Notes under the pieces: generated by a model
Seen by the model: only the letters and a program-made list of their open reading frames with translations
Databases searched by the model: none
What the model was told of the DNA's origin: nothing
Assembly: GCA_004151065.3 (NCBI GenBank)
Contig: NWUY0304601752.1
Location: forward strand, 8,727 to 69,368
Reading direction: 5' to 3'
DNA length: 60,642 nt
From: Larix sibirica
Taxonomy: Eukaryota > Streptophyta > Pinopsida > Pinales > Pinaceae
Translations under genes and position numbers: made by a program
Part shown: positions 1 through 10,719 of the stretch, in pieces
Layout of the letters: each line of letters opens with the position of its first letter
Position numbering within the stretch: position 1 is the first letter of the stretch

Positions 1-18
1 TCAATGAGCAAAAGCCGT

Positions 19-370
19 AATGCTCGATCGTTTTTATGAAAAATCTTAAATCCTGAATCTATAATTTAAATCTTGTTTAATTACATTGTATTCTAGATCA
101 GATCTGGCAAAGGCAATAGTTCTGTCGATGGACAGAAGCCAAAATGCTAGTTTGTTTGATGAGAAACCTAAATCGTGAATTTTATATCTTTAGATCTTGT
201 TATATTCTAGATTCGATATGGATGAAAGAAATAGCTCTGTTGAACGGAAGTCGTAGTGCTATTTTGGTTGGGAAGTGATAGCTCTTCCTTGAACAGGAGT
301 CATAGTTCTGTCTTACATGTTGGAAATCGAGATCTAGGTTGTCCAGAATTGAAATAGAAAGAAATGTTTC
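19..370. repeat. Degenerate tandem repeat, three units of about 112-124 bp
   Basis: Three units begin at about 19, 143 and 255. Each starts with a variant of aatgct or agtgct followed by a T/G-rich stretch. The first two then carry an A/T-rich run ending in atcttg, a tagat...gat(c/a)t(g/a)G block, and an (a)tagttctgt / atagctctgt motif. The units are well diverged from each other, so the array is old. No reading frame is visible. Confidence 0.6.
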
Positions 371-458
371 CACATTGGTGTGGCGCAGGATTGTAACCTT
401 CTCTTCAAATTTTAAAATACAATCAATTTGGGTAAGTCTGCCTGGTCGATAATGTTTA

Positions 459-716
459 ACAGCGTTTATGGGGAGACTGTAATTTATGATGTTTTAAGTC
501 TATTCTTTTCATCAGTCGTGTGACAGTCTCTTTTAGGGCTCTATGATTAAAGGACTCTGATGCTGTGATTTTGCCTCTACTTAATACTTAACAGCGTTTA
601 TGGGAGACTATAAATTATGATGTTATAATTTTATTCTTTTCAACAGTCGTGTGACAGTCTATTTTAGGGCTCTATGGTTAAAAGACTATGATGCTGTGAT
701 TTTGCCTCTATTGGTG
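459..716. repeat. Tandem duplication, unit about 130 bp
   Basis: Copy one (459-590) and copy two (591-716) both start acagcgtttatggg. They share, in order, gagact, cagtcgtgtgacagtct, tttagggctctatg and gctgtgattttgcctcta, with a few substitutions and small indels. This is a clear two-copy tandem repeat with no coding potential seen. It lies just after the older array at 19-370. Confidence 0.85.
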
Positions 717-719
717 CAC

Positions 720-1334
720 TAATCGTCCATACGATGAGAAATGAATTTTAGCCGATGGCTTCGTTCTATCATAGAACTTAACAATACAGTTGTGGTATGG
801 GTCTGGGGTTTTTTTTTTTTTTATTTAGATTTGTTTCAAAATTTCTTACTAAAACCTGGAAACTATTTTTCTTTCATAAATGGCCGTAGATGCATTGTCT
901 GGACACTATGACTTAGATCAGCGCGATGCCATGATAGCCGTTCTCTTAATTATATTTTTATTGTTTTCCTTAAATATATGGTCGTTGTATTATTTTATAC
1001 AGGGCCTTTGCCTGATACGTTACAACCGGTCTAATCGTGATAATGGTGTAGTAGGTTAAAACCTAAAAACCTAAGTTAAGAATTTAAACAGATTATTTGC
1101 TAAAATCATAAGGAATATAAAAGAAAACCTTGTAAATCCCACGGAGCTGTATAGAGATACTTGGAACAGAAGATCGGTACAAAATAAGATAAGTTTATAA
1201 TCAAACATGTAATAGAGTTTTATCGATCAATTATAACACGAAAATGAAAATGTATAATAATCAATGAGACTGTACAGTAATCGTCACTGCTTTGTAATCC
1301 TCACTACAGATCCAGCATTAATCGAATAACAGCA
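720..1334. other. Stretch without recognisable genes
   Basis: A/T-rich sequence with a T run at about 809-822. I see no protein, RNA gene or clear repeat in it. Confidence 0.5.
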
Positions 1335-1336
1335 NN
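1335..1336. other. Two ambiguous bases (NN)
   Basis: These are the only non-ACGT positions noticed. They fall immediately before the first base of the gypsy reverse-transcriptase similarity, so they may mark a joined assembly gap rather than a base-call problem. Confidence 0.95.
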
Positions 1337-2107
1337 TCATCAGAGAAAAATTGCAAAGGAGGACAGGTACCAGACCACCTTCGCGACAGAATGGGGATCA
1401 TATCAATACACGGTGATGCCATTTGGGCTGAAGAACGCGCCTGCTGTGTTTTCGCGCGCAGTGGTGGCAGCATTCAAAGAATTAATACATAAATTATTGG
1501 AGGTCTATTTGGCTGATTGGACAGTGTTTAGTTTGCTTAGGGATCATGTTCAGAAACTAAGACTGATGCTGGAAAGATGCTGCCAACTTACAATTTAATT
1601 GAACATAACAAAATGCATATTTTGTTCACCTTTTGATGTATTTATTGGAACACATTGTGTGCAAACATGGTCTAATAGTGGACCCGGTCAAAATCGCAGT
1701 CATTTTGAATTTGGAAGCGCCAACAAAAGTTAAGCAGTTGCGCGCTACGCTTGGACACACTGCTGGGTATTACCGAAGGTTTATGAGGGGGTATGCACAG
1801 ATCACAACGCTGTTGGAAAAGCTTTTAAAAACAAAAAAATACTAAGCTTGTTTAGAATGAGGGATGCCAGAAAGCACTGGATCAGCTTAAGGAAAAGTTG
1901 GTCACAGCCCCAATCTTAGTATTTCCTGATTGGACCCAATATTTTTATGTGCATGTGGATGATGCATCTTCAATAGCCTTGGGCGCAGCATTGGCGCAGG
2001 CAGGAGAAGGAGAGAGTTATCATCCTATTGCATTTTATAGCAGTAAATTGTAAAAAGCTTAAGTAAACCACTCCACCACAGAAAGTAAACTCTTCAAGGC
2101 TACAAAA
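1337..2107 (+). pseudogene. Ty3/gypsy reverse transcriptase - RNase H remnant (broken)
   Basis: This is a remnant of the pol polyprotein of a Ty3/gypsy LTR retrotransposon. Residues read in order: TTFATEWGSYQYTVMPFGLKN (fingers/palm), then FKELIHKLLEVYLADWTVFS, then KCIFCSPF, LRATLGHTAGYYRRFMRGYA (connection), and after a break the RNase H start LVTAPILVFPDW...HVDDASSIALGAALAQ. All three forward frames are used, with shifts near 1,632 and 1,850. In-frame stops lie at 1596-1598, 1853-1855 and 2051-2053. The palm motif normally reads YLDD but is YLAD here (1506-1517), so the first catalytic Asp is lost. The 5' end of RT is missing and the NN at 1335 sits exactly at the truncation. Integrase is absent downstream. 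The family call is certain; function is not possible. Confidence 0.93.
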
Positions 2108-2720
2108 TGGAACTAGAATACTAAAGAGTGACAAATCCATGAATAACACGAAGTATCACCGGGAATAACTTCTAACACAAGTGTTAAGCACTAGGTCAAG
2201 CTAGGTACTGTAAGACATATCCCCTCTTGCTTTACTTAGTGGGCTCTCATGAGTACGGGGGTTTCAGCTGTGTTGTAAATTCCTCGGGGTGACACCAACT
2301 CAGTCGAAGCTTCGGGTCTAGGACTGTGGGAAATACTTGTGGTACCCGAGGGAGACACATAACCACCATTTAAGCTCCCCTGGAGGGCACTCGTCTCCAT
2401 GAAAGTGCTTGGCCTTTGGGCGATTGACTCAGGAGAGTTACCATAACTCCTTATGTTACCTTCGCTAGCCGGGTTTGGGCCCTAATCATCCCAAGCTGGT
2501 TTTAGGAAGGCCCCATAGCCTGCTCTTTGGTTTTTCTGGACTCGGGCCCTCGTCATCTAGGGCTAGAATCTCTTAAAAGTTTGTTTGCTCGATTGAATAT
2601 CTACCATACTTTTGTATTGTGTGGTCTTTGCTATTTGAAGTAGTTGGCCTTAGGAACAACCCTGTCCTTTTATTTCGGGAGTTTGTGTGTTTTCAAAGTG
2701 GTAGACCATCAATCTCCACC
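2108..2720 (+). other. Possible LTR / leader of a gypsy element
   Basis: The sequence is more GC-rich than its surroundings and is non-coding. It is placed between the RNase H remnant and the gag remnant on the same strand. Its position suggests an LTR or untranslated leader, but I could not see matching second copies, TG...CA ends or a primer-binding site. Treat this as an inference from context. Confidence 0.3.
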
Positions 2721-3123
2721 ATCCAGGATACCAAGGACCTCAAGTCCTAGACCAATAGATCCAACGGATAACTTTTATTCAGCCTTAATAGTCCCGAAAG
2801 GGAAGAACCTGTGCCAGAACAACTCAACCCTAAAGTGCTTCTTATAGGAAAATCATCGGGGGCAGCCTCTAAAGAGCACCACGTTGTTGGGGGATAAATT
2901 ACCGTTGTACACAACGATTCCGATCCCCCTATCATCGAGGACGTAGGACTAGTTCACCAAGTTCCACAGATGGTTATGGGTCTGATCCTAGAAATGTAAT
3001 ACCTGTTTGGAGCTCTCATCAGTTGCAGAATAATCCTATTTTTTATACTGGTAGTCTAGACCCTAAAAAAGAGAATAACTATAATCTGATAATACCTATT
3101 ACAAGACAGATCCACTTTTCAAC

Positions 3124-4042
3124 ATGAGTGGTGTTCCTAATGCCTCTGAGGATGGGGGCACTTCAACACCTAGCACCAGTGCACCAATTGGTGTTTTTTT
3201 CTAACATTCCTCCCTTAATTTAAGGTGTATCCACTACCTTGAGGCTATCGGGACTTGGGTTGGGAACCTTCCCAATCACCATTGCTAATCCGCTCAGCAT
3301 AGGAATGCCCTTTTTGGTTGATTTCCAAAAAGGAGGAGCCTTTACTTTTGGAATTCCCAATTGGAGTGTTGCTGGATGGAACACTAGTTCCTCATTATTT
3401 AGTAACACTCATTTTATCAGATCTAGCCTTGGCGATTCATCCCCATCATTCTCATTTGGAAAACGTAATATTCCAATGCCCAACCCAACAACTAGCTTTG
3501 GGCTACCGCCTTTAGTTAGTGGGGGATCTACATCCGCAGTTGGAAGTGGATCTCTTCCATCATCAGGAGCTTTTACTCATTTTTAAGGGTTATACCAACA
3601 CCCTTTATTTTAGCAGGGAACTATATGTTTCCAGGTGGAAACAACAACCAAGCTATAACTAGTGTGAACCAAAACGTTGTGGTTGAATCCACCTTTAGTA
3701 ACACCGGTGCTGTTCAAGCTTCGACTTCTACATCTATGAATTGGGGGGGGGGAAATTTGCACAATTCCACTTTCCATTTCTAGCTACTTTGTTGAATCTA
3801 CCAAGCTTCACAACTCTCACCAACAATTTGGTGAAGCATTTGACAGGTCGGCCTATAGTGCCAACAAAGCTACCGTAGTATATCCCTAAGTTCGAAGGGA
3901 AAGCAGGTGAAGACTCAGCCAACCATGGCATTAAATTCCATTTGTTGTGTTCATCAAACTCACTTATGGATGATAGTATCCGGCTGAGTGAGACTTTCCT
4001 ACTAATAACCTTAATAGGGATTGCAGCCAAATGGTAACACAA
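3124..4042 (+). pseudogene. Ty3/gypsy gag remnant (broken)
   Basis: This is a decayed gag capsid gene of an LTR retrotransposon. It begins with MSGVPNASEDGGTSTPST (3124 onward). A Ser/Gly/Asn/Pro-rich N-terminal region follows (3239-3586, second frame, ending in SGGSTSAVGSGSLPSSGAF). The retrotransposon gag core comes last: TNNLVKHLTGRPIVPTK, then IPKFEGKAGED, FHLLCSSNSLMDDSIRL and GIAAKW (3807-4034, third frame). In-frame stops are at 3876-3878 and 4035-4037. At least two frameshifts are needed. Downstream of the core nothing continues into protease. It lies after an RT-RNase H fragment of the same strand, which is the reverse of gag-before-pol order. Confidence 0.88.
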
Positions 4043-4059
4043 CTGATCTGGGTTCTTCC

Positions 4060-4740
4060 TTCAATCCTTATTCTATATATGATGACCCATATTTATCAGC
4101 TTGGTGATTTCCCCACATGACCCATATTCCCAGCTCAGTGTCCCCTTACATTTGCCCACCCGCCTGGCGAGACTTTAACCGCTAGATTGAGCTTTACTAT
4201 GGGAAGGATCTAACCCCCTGAAACTCTTAGAACAAGCGCCAACCCCTGCCTTGGTCAACTTCCCCATATTTTCGCGCTGATAGCGGAGCTTTGCTATAGG
4301 TGAGGTGTACGGTAGTCTAAACACTTGTTTGCTCTGGTTCTTAAAAGCTGTTTCCAACAAAATACGCCCCCCGCGGTATTACAGTATAAGCTAGTGTTTT
4401 AAGAAGTGATATTCCCTTTTAGCACGTGTTCCTAGATTAGAGGTTGTAATATATTCAATGCCCATTAGTGTAGTTCCAATGCCTTTTAGAGAGCCTACAG
4501 TAGAGTCTTCTGTCGATTGGGTTTCCCCTTCCTTCACTATATCGCCTAGCGTACCTTCCTGTCCTAGCTTCTGTTCCAGCATCCCTGCTTCCTACATATA
4601 CCCCCCTTGTTCATAGGAGTAATGCTCCGACAAATGATCTAAGAGGCGCATTCATACAATGAATGTTTCGATTCGACAAGCACTTGGATTCCTAAGAGAT
4701 AGGGGCAACAGAGGCAAAAACAGTTTACTTCACAATGTCA
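4060..4740. other. Stretch without recognisable genes
   Basis: Nothing recognisable on either strand. The short open frames here have no protein-like composition. Confidence 0.5.
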
Positions 4741-5060
4741 GTAGCATTTGACCCGCCTTCCTTTGAGTAGTTACAGAGCTCATTTCATCTCCTCCCGATC
4801 CAATTACAGATTCCTATCCTCCAGTCACATACGCAGTTACAAGGCCAGAAGTAGGCTCCTTAGTTGCAGCTTACCCACCAATACCAGTGCTTGCTTCCCC
4901 GCAATTTTGATAGCTTGTTATAGAACCACCAGCATCTTGCCTAGATACATATCCCTATGGACTTAGTATTCATGCCCACCCAATGGGAACCCTCCAGTAG
5001 CGCTTCAAGTGGATCCAATTAACCAAGCTGCAGTTCCATATCCAATTAATGATTCATATC
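4740..5060 (-). repeat. Three-phase Gly/Thr/Ala-coding repeat patch 1
   Basis: Read on the minus strand, the codons are mostly GGA/GGT, ACT, GCT/GCA, TAT and TCA, giving runs such as TAAGYESLIGYGTAAWLIGST. Read on plus they give Pro/Val/Ala. Phase is held over long distances although stops interrupt it. It belongs to the family described at 8,180, 29,920 and elsewhere. Confidence 0.6.
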
Positions 5061-5129
5061 CAGCGGCAGTGACCGTTGACCGGGAATCAGAGGTTGACTG
5101 AGCAGAAGCAGGGGTACCTGAAGCAAAGG

Positions 5130-5500
5130 CCTAAGCGGGTGTTTCTTCACCACGGGAACTCTAGATATTGGGACATCACTCTCGGGAACATAAGCTAATG
5201 CCGGAAGAGCACTTTTAGGAACAGTGTAATATTTCGGAACATCAGAAGTAGGAGCATCTGGGAATGTTGGAACACGCGCAATAAGTAGGAACATAAAGCA
5301 ATGCACTATATCGTGGAACACCAATGTAAGAAGTTGGTTGGAACATGCGTAATTATAGGTTAATGCTGGAATACAACCCCTAGAAACAATTAGAACGGAT
5401 ATTGGAATACTACATCTTGTAACACAAAAAATGGTGGAACATAGAGCTAAAGCATAAAGATCTGATCGAAGCGTGACAGGACCCAATATACTATGGCACG
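5130..5500 (+). repeat. Three-phase repeat patch 2, GGAACA-spaced
   Basis: On the plus strand ggaac(a/t) recurs at short spacings from about 5,150 to 5,440 (for example gggaacat, aggaacagt, cggaacatc, tggaacac, aggaacat, tggaacacc). The minus strand is consequently open for 152 codons (5046-5504) with a repeated V-P pattern (RVPTFPDAPTSDVPKYYTVP). The open frame looks like a by-product of the repeat rather than a gene. Confidence 0.5.
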
Positions 5501-5989
5501 TCATATTGGAATGACTAGTGACTCAATGGTACCGGAAACTTAGCGTTTAAACAGCGTTGACCGGCCACTACTCTATGGTCGAGACTGAGACTGGACCGGG
5601 CACACCAAGCATTTAGGCAGAAGTCTCGTATTAGTCTTATCGACACCAGTAAGCAACAAGTCTAGTTAAATAAAAGTATAACCATTAATGAATCTGGACC
5701 AAACGAATAGGCCATGGATAACCTTATAGATGACCCCGCAGGCAACTAGGTTCCGTACGCATCCATCAAGGCGATCACCTTATCTTGTAATTCAACCGAA
5801 TCCTTGCCGTATGCATTATGAGATACCTAATAATGGCACAACCCTTCCCCCATCATTGCAAATGGATCGAATCGAAATAGCCGTAGAGCCAACCTCTATC
5901 AACGAGAGTTCAACGATAGCGAACAGAGAGCCACTCGGCCATTAACGGGATCTGCACGAATAGGGATATCCTTCCCTTTTTTTTTATAG

Positions 5990-6300
5990 TCTACAGTTCC
6001 CCCTCAAGTAGTTAAAGAGCCATCACTTAGTCCAAATCCATATAAGCCCGTGGAATCATAAGCCATTTACCTTGCTTACCCAGAACCCGTCGTTGATCCA
6101 TTTGTTTACTTTTTACCTGTTCCAACCCCTGTTGTAGAGCCCATTGTAGTTCCGGTTCCATTTACAAATCCATATGCAAAGCCGGTTCGAGAGCGAATCA
6201 AAGAGCTGGTGCCTAGCTTAGCATTGGTGTATATAAAATATCCCCTTAGACTTTCCAATTCTAGTGCCAGTTGTTTATATTGATCCATCACCATAGAACT
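5990..6300 (-). repeat. Three-phase Gly/Thr/Ala-coding repeat patch 3
   Basis: The minus strand reads VNGTGTTMGSTTGVGTGK at about 6,106-6,165. The plus strand reads PVPTPVVEPIVVPVPFTNP over the same bases. Both come from alternating gttcc/ggaac blocks. No homologue is recognised. Confidence 0.55.
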
Positions 6301-6854
6301 ACGTTCCTACTTTTGACCCTACTGACTCATAACTTGAAACAAAGCGAGTTTATAGGTTGGAGGAAGCATAGGTAGGTTAAAGCAGGAGCAATTGAAGTAT
6401 ACCCCTCTAGCAGTTTAAGGTGCATGCATTTGAACCGGTTCCAGTTCCACTTGCATCCTTGCCCGTTTAATCACCCTTAGCTATTTCTCAAAATGGTTTA
6501 GAACTTCAACTTGAACTCGGTCAAGCGCATCTCAAATACAAAACCCAGAGACTCTGGGACCGGATGATGAAACACTACTTCTAGGAACGAAATCACATGT
6601 AAAAACACCTACTTGCTTAGTTGCTAGTCCTGGCGTGAGGCTTCAACTGATGATTCCGGGTAATTCACTGCTTCAGGATCAACTTAATCATCTGCTGCCA
6701 TCGTAAGCACTATATTTTCTCCGAACACACATGTACTTTTTGGGTTTGCTTAGACTTTGATGTGTATAACAATGAAGTGGGATATGAGGATATCCTACTT
6801 GGGAGTATACAATATAAGTGAACTCTTATATGAAGATTCTCTTTTGATTTCTCT

Positions 6855-7060
6855 GTGTATCCTGCTTCCGCTCCAACTGGCTCCGCTACTGTATCTATGA
6901 CTTCTGCTGCCGTCTCCTCTCCCGTCTTTCCTCCTGGTGACTTATATGGTTTAATTGCTACTTTATCCGTTGCCCTTGATGCGCTTGTTATTTCTGCCTT
7001 TACCTTTATCTCTGCTAAATGTCCGGACTCTGTCTGTATCGATATCCGGGGGCGTTTAAT
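6855..7060 (+). repeat. Three-phase Ala/Ser/Thr-coding repeat patch 4
   Basis: An open frame of 80 codons (6855-7097) starts MYPASAPTGSATVSMTSAAVS, with codons of the type gct, tct, act and gtc. Composition matches the other patches, but the glycine codons are fewer. No protein family is recognised. Confidence 0.45.
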
Positions 7061-7099
7061 ATTGCTTATTTGCTCGAGATGTTACCGGGCCGGGTAACA

Positions 7100-8160
7100 A
7101 ATATTGCCTCCCCAACTTAGACTTTCTCCTTTGCTTGAACTGCTCTTATGGTGGATAAACTAAAACTACTACGAGAGCCAGCAGCAAATGGAGGAGTCAG
7201 CAAAGGAATACTAACCTGTTGCAACCAATTATGGAAAATAAAGCCATTATAAATAAATAAAAGCAATCCATTCATTTCATTTCCTTGTCTCACGTGATAG
7301 CCAAATTCTATAGTTTCTGGCGGTTTTACTTACTCAATCAAACCGAGCAAGCTATGTACTGCTATTACTGGCTATGCCCTTCTGGCTAAAAGAAACTATT
7401 ATGTATGACTGGCACATGACCCTCAAATGATGAATTAACGTATGTAAAGGCATTGTAATTCCTTCCCTCTAGTCCAAGTAGGAAATTCCTGTGTTCTGTA
7501 GCGTTAAGTTAGGTCTATTTCTAGGTTGAGGATAGAGGTTTAGTTTCGAGGGTATAGTTTTCGAGGGTCGAGGGCTTAGTTCTATGAGCTGCTATGGGTA
7601 ATGCCAACTTCCTTACAATGTCAATATGATGGGCAATCTGCAATGAAACAGGGGAGTGAGCTTTAATGTGGGCTCTACTGACTGGCTGGGAGTGACTGTT
7701 GTTCTTCTCTTATTGGCGATTACCTCCTGTCGGCTGGCTTTTTTATGTGGGAGAACCCCCACTTATGTGGGCAATTTATAACTCACTATCCAGGGAAGCA
7801 TAACCAACCTCTATTCATTCCTTGTATGGCTCCTAGTGATGGCTCAACTTATTCTGGTGGGAAATGGAGGACATATATATATCTCTCTCGGGTATGATTA
7901 CTCGAAAAGGAATTATCTCTCACGTATGGCGGTGTTTACATCTCTTGTCTCTGGTGGACATCTCTCTTCTTGTCTGTTGGGAACTTTGAATGCTGGATGG
8001 AGTTTTGGGAATGGCTTTATCTGGCACCTCCCGGAAAACTAAATAAAGCCCTTTCCTAAATACTACTCTTTGCGTCTGATCCTCAAACGGTTGTGTTAAG
8101 ATGGAATTTTTCCTTCCTATCCGACCATTTATGGGTACCTTCTCTGCGATAAGTACTTCC
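7100..8160. other. Stretch without recognisable genes
   Basis: Includes short G/T-rich motif repetition around 7,510-7,580 (gtttcgagggtatag / gttttcgagggtcgagg). A 68-codon frame at 7836-8042 has no recognisable product. Confidence 0.45.
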
Positions 8161-8179
8161 CATCACTCTCATCTGTTGG

Positions 8180-8600
8180 GAATGATGCGGATTCTAATAA
8201 TTCCGGTTACAATGCTGCTCATAGGCCAATATCCTACCTATTCTCTACTACTCTACACTTATTGAGGAAGTCGATACGCTACAGATTCTATTGATACTGG
8301 GAAGCCCGTTTCCAAATAACCAGTTCCAAATGATGATGCCGCTGGGAAGTGTGTTGGACTTATGCTTATTGGAATTATCCTGAGAATCATGCTAGGAATT
8401 AGGCTCCTTCAATGCTGATGGAAATGATGCTCGTTCAACAGATTATGGAAATGCTGGTTCAATTTATTATGGAGATTCTATTGGAACTGTTGCTTCAACT
8501 TCTGATTGAAATGATCCTGGAACTTCTAACCCTGGAAATGCTTATATGGCTGCTCCTTCAACTGGTGCTAATGGTCATTCAACACCTTTTTAAAGGCTCT
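8180..8600 (+). repeat. Three-phase Gly/Ala/Thr/Ser-coding repeat patch 5
   Basis: Blocks of the type ggaaatgctggttcaa, ggaactgttgcttcaact and gctgctccttcaactggtgct recur in one phase. Translation gives A/G/N/T/S-rich peptide interrupted by stops. In a shifted frame the same DNA reads as a Leu/Met-rich run (8412-8621), which is a frame artefact. This is one of the clearest patches of the family. Confidence 0.7.
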
Positions 8601-8609
8601 TATGTCCAA

Positions 8610-9390
8610 CCCCGGTGCTAAGTCCTCCAAACTACTTATCGGAGCAACTGCAGTGAGTGCAGGCAGTGAGAGTGACGGTTCATGGCTTCCTTCTTATTCC
8701 ATCCTTCTTCCCGGTGAAAGGCTTATGGTGAATGGCTCTTGGCTTATGGCTCCTGAAGGTGGGCTATTGGACTTGGCTTGTCTAGTATGAAGGCAGAAGG
8801 TTACGGGCAAATTAATGCATATCTGATGAAAGGCTAGCTAGACTAGCTAGAGATGAAAGTGAAAAAGTCTTATGTCTTTTGGACTTGGTGTTGAAGGGTT
8901 CTGGCACAAGGTAATTGAAATCTATCTGTTTGACCTGGTTAGGCTGGAGTGATACTTGCTAAAAGGCTTACGTTAAGGCTAGGTGAACTTGGCAATAGAC
9001 GACTGTAAAAATTGATCTTCTTTATTTCAGTTGTACTTGCTAATTTTGTGAGGAGAAGAAAGAAGGTAGTTAGTCATCAAAACCTTCTCTACATTTTTTG
9101 ATCGGAGCTCCTCGGATTTTCGAACTGGGCTCTCCTACCTATAAGGAAAGAAGCGAAGCGACCTTTGCTACCCGACTCCCGTCGTCCTCCTCATTATAGT
9201 CCTCTTGGAATAAATAGCATCTTGTCGTGTCGGCGAATATGGCTAGCAGAAGCTCCACAAACTTCTACGTTAAGTAATAAAGCCTAACCTAAGCAGAGCA
9301 AAAAAGGTGATATTCCATGAGAGGGAGGGTAACGCGAACTACCATTTGTCCTTATTGTTGTGAAGCTCCATCCATATAAAGAAAGAGTTT
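8610..9390. other. Stretch without recognisable genes
   Basis: Contains a short palindromic motif gctagctagactagctag at about 8,833 and the plant-mitochondrial-looking gaagcgaagcgacc near 9,150. No gene seen. Confidence 0.4.
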
Positions 9391-9560
9391 ATTCCGCAGT
9401 TGATGCTGGAAATACTGTTTAAGCAGCGTCACAAGTAGTTCCATACTCAGGAGCTGTTCCAGAGTAGAGCCAGCAGCAGCAGTATACCCACCAGCCAGCC
9501 ACTACTATACACCACACCTAGCTAGCCAACGCCCCAGACATGAACTGGTCATAAGACTGC
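9390..9560 (-). repeat. Three-phase repeat patch 6 (short)
   Basis: The minus strand reads YSGTAPEYGTTCDAA around 9,410-9,470. It is flanked by a cag/ccagccagc-rich run. Short and more degraded than the others. Confidence 0.4.
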
Positions 9561-10410
9561 ACATCGGGTAGTCACTCCAGCCACACCAACCAGACATGCC
9601 ACTTCTCCTAACAACTGGAATACATCTGTTACACGGTCACCTTACATTACCCTTATTGATGACCACCTTCTCATTTCTCTTATTCAGTTTCATCAGTCAA
9701 GAAGAGGTACGGTAACAGCTTTCACCTATAGTTAGCCCACAACGCTATCTAGTATTCCCCGAGCTATCTATACCATGAAAGTGATGTCTCCCTGAAAGTA
9801 AAGGAAAGCTTCCAGTGCAAGCCATTAAGTACAAGCCAAGAGTTCCAGTACTTGCCTTAGTTACAGTGCATGCCTACAGGAGAGAGTAAGATTAGGAATT
9901 AGTCATCCTAATAAGGTTATGGTGAAATTCTATATATATAGGCGGGTGCTTTTAGGAAGTTCTCTACCATAGTTCCTACCTCAATTCAGACAGACTAGAT
10001 ATCGGGTAAAATGACCACAATGAGCAATTCATATTATATGGGAAATTGAATTATTAGCTCCTTCTGCCTTAACCTTACATTGACAAGAAAACCCAAGCTC
10101 ATAAGCCCGCTCATTAGCCCTCCAGTATACCACTCTCTAATACCCTTCCTTAGCAAGCCCTTAGGATAGGAACACATAAGATAAGCAAGCCCAAAAGTAG
10201 CTGTTCATGAGGTGGCGAAATCCATAGCTACCTAAGAGATTGGCAAGTCCAATAATTCAGATAGGAAGGCAGGACCCTTTAGAGATAGGCAGGCAGACTA
10301 CAGATTAGATATTCAGGTATCTATCCGGGATGAACCACTTTGACGATCTTCATCGAGGTTCGACCATAAGGGTTAGGAAGGATGGCTCAACCTTAGGGAG
10401 AGGAAGAAAG
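9560..10410. other. Stretch without recognisable genes
   Basis: Short-range motif reuse only (aagccnagt, aggaag). No gene or RNA recognised. Confidence 0.4.
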
Positions 10411-10416
10411 GCTCAC

Positions 10417-10466
10417 CTTACTTAGGAAGGTCCTTACTTAGGAAGGTCTTGACTTAGGAAGGTGAG
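10417..10466. repeat. 16-bp tandem repeat, three copies
   Basis: acttaggaaggt occurs at 10420, 10436 and 10452, exactly 16 bp apart, with one or two changes in the remaining bases of each unit. Confidence 0.85.
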
Positions 10467-10655
10467 GGACGGAGTCACTAGACCAACGGGCCGCCATCGA
10501 TTTCTCGCTCGACCACCTTAGTTACTTATTTGAGAGGGGCCACCCAATAAGCATCTAAGGAAGGGACTAAGACCGCGGTATGTACACCCTTTGGTTAACT
10601 TGACGTAAAGCTTCATTTACTTTGGTTTTTCTAGCTAGTTTATTTCCCTTCATCA

Positions 10656-10710
10656 GTTGAACTCAATAGCTTTTCTAACCACCCTATCTTTTGGTTGAAC
10701 TCAATAGCTT
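10656..10710. repeat. Direct repeat, 17 bp exact, 38 bp apart
   Basis: gttgaactcaatagctt occurs at 10656-10672 and again at 10694-10710. The surrounding bases (ttttctaacc, ttttgg) also partly match. Confidence 0.85.
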
Positions 10711-10719
10711 CTGTACGGT

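Noticed and set aside
5046-5504. 152-codon frame with a V-P repeat
   Set aside because: The openness follows from the ggaaca-spaced repeat on the other strand; no protein family is recognised.
8412-8621. 69-codon Leu/Met-rich frame
   Set aside because: It is the shifted-frame reading of a three-phase repeat patch, not a gene.
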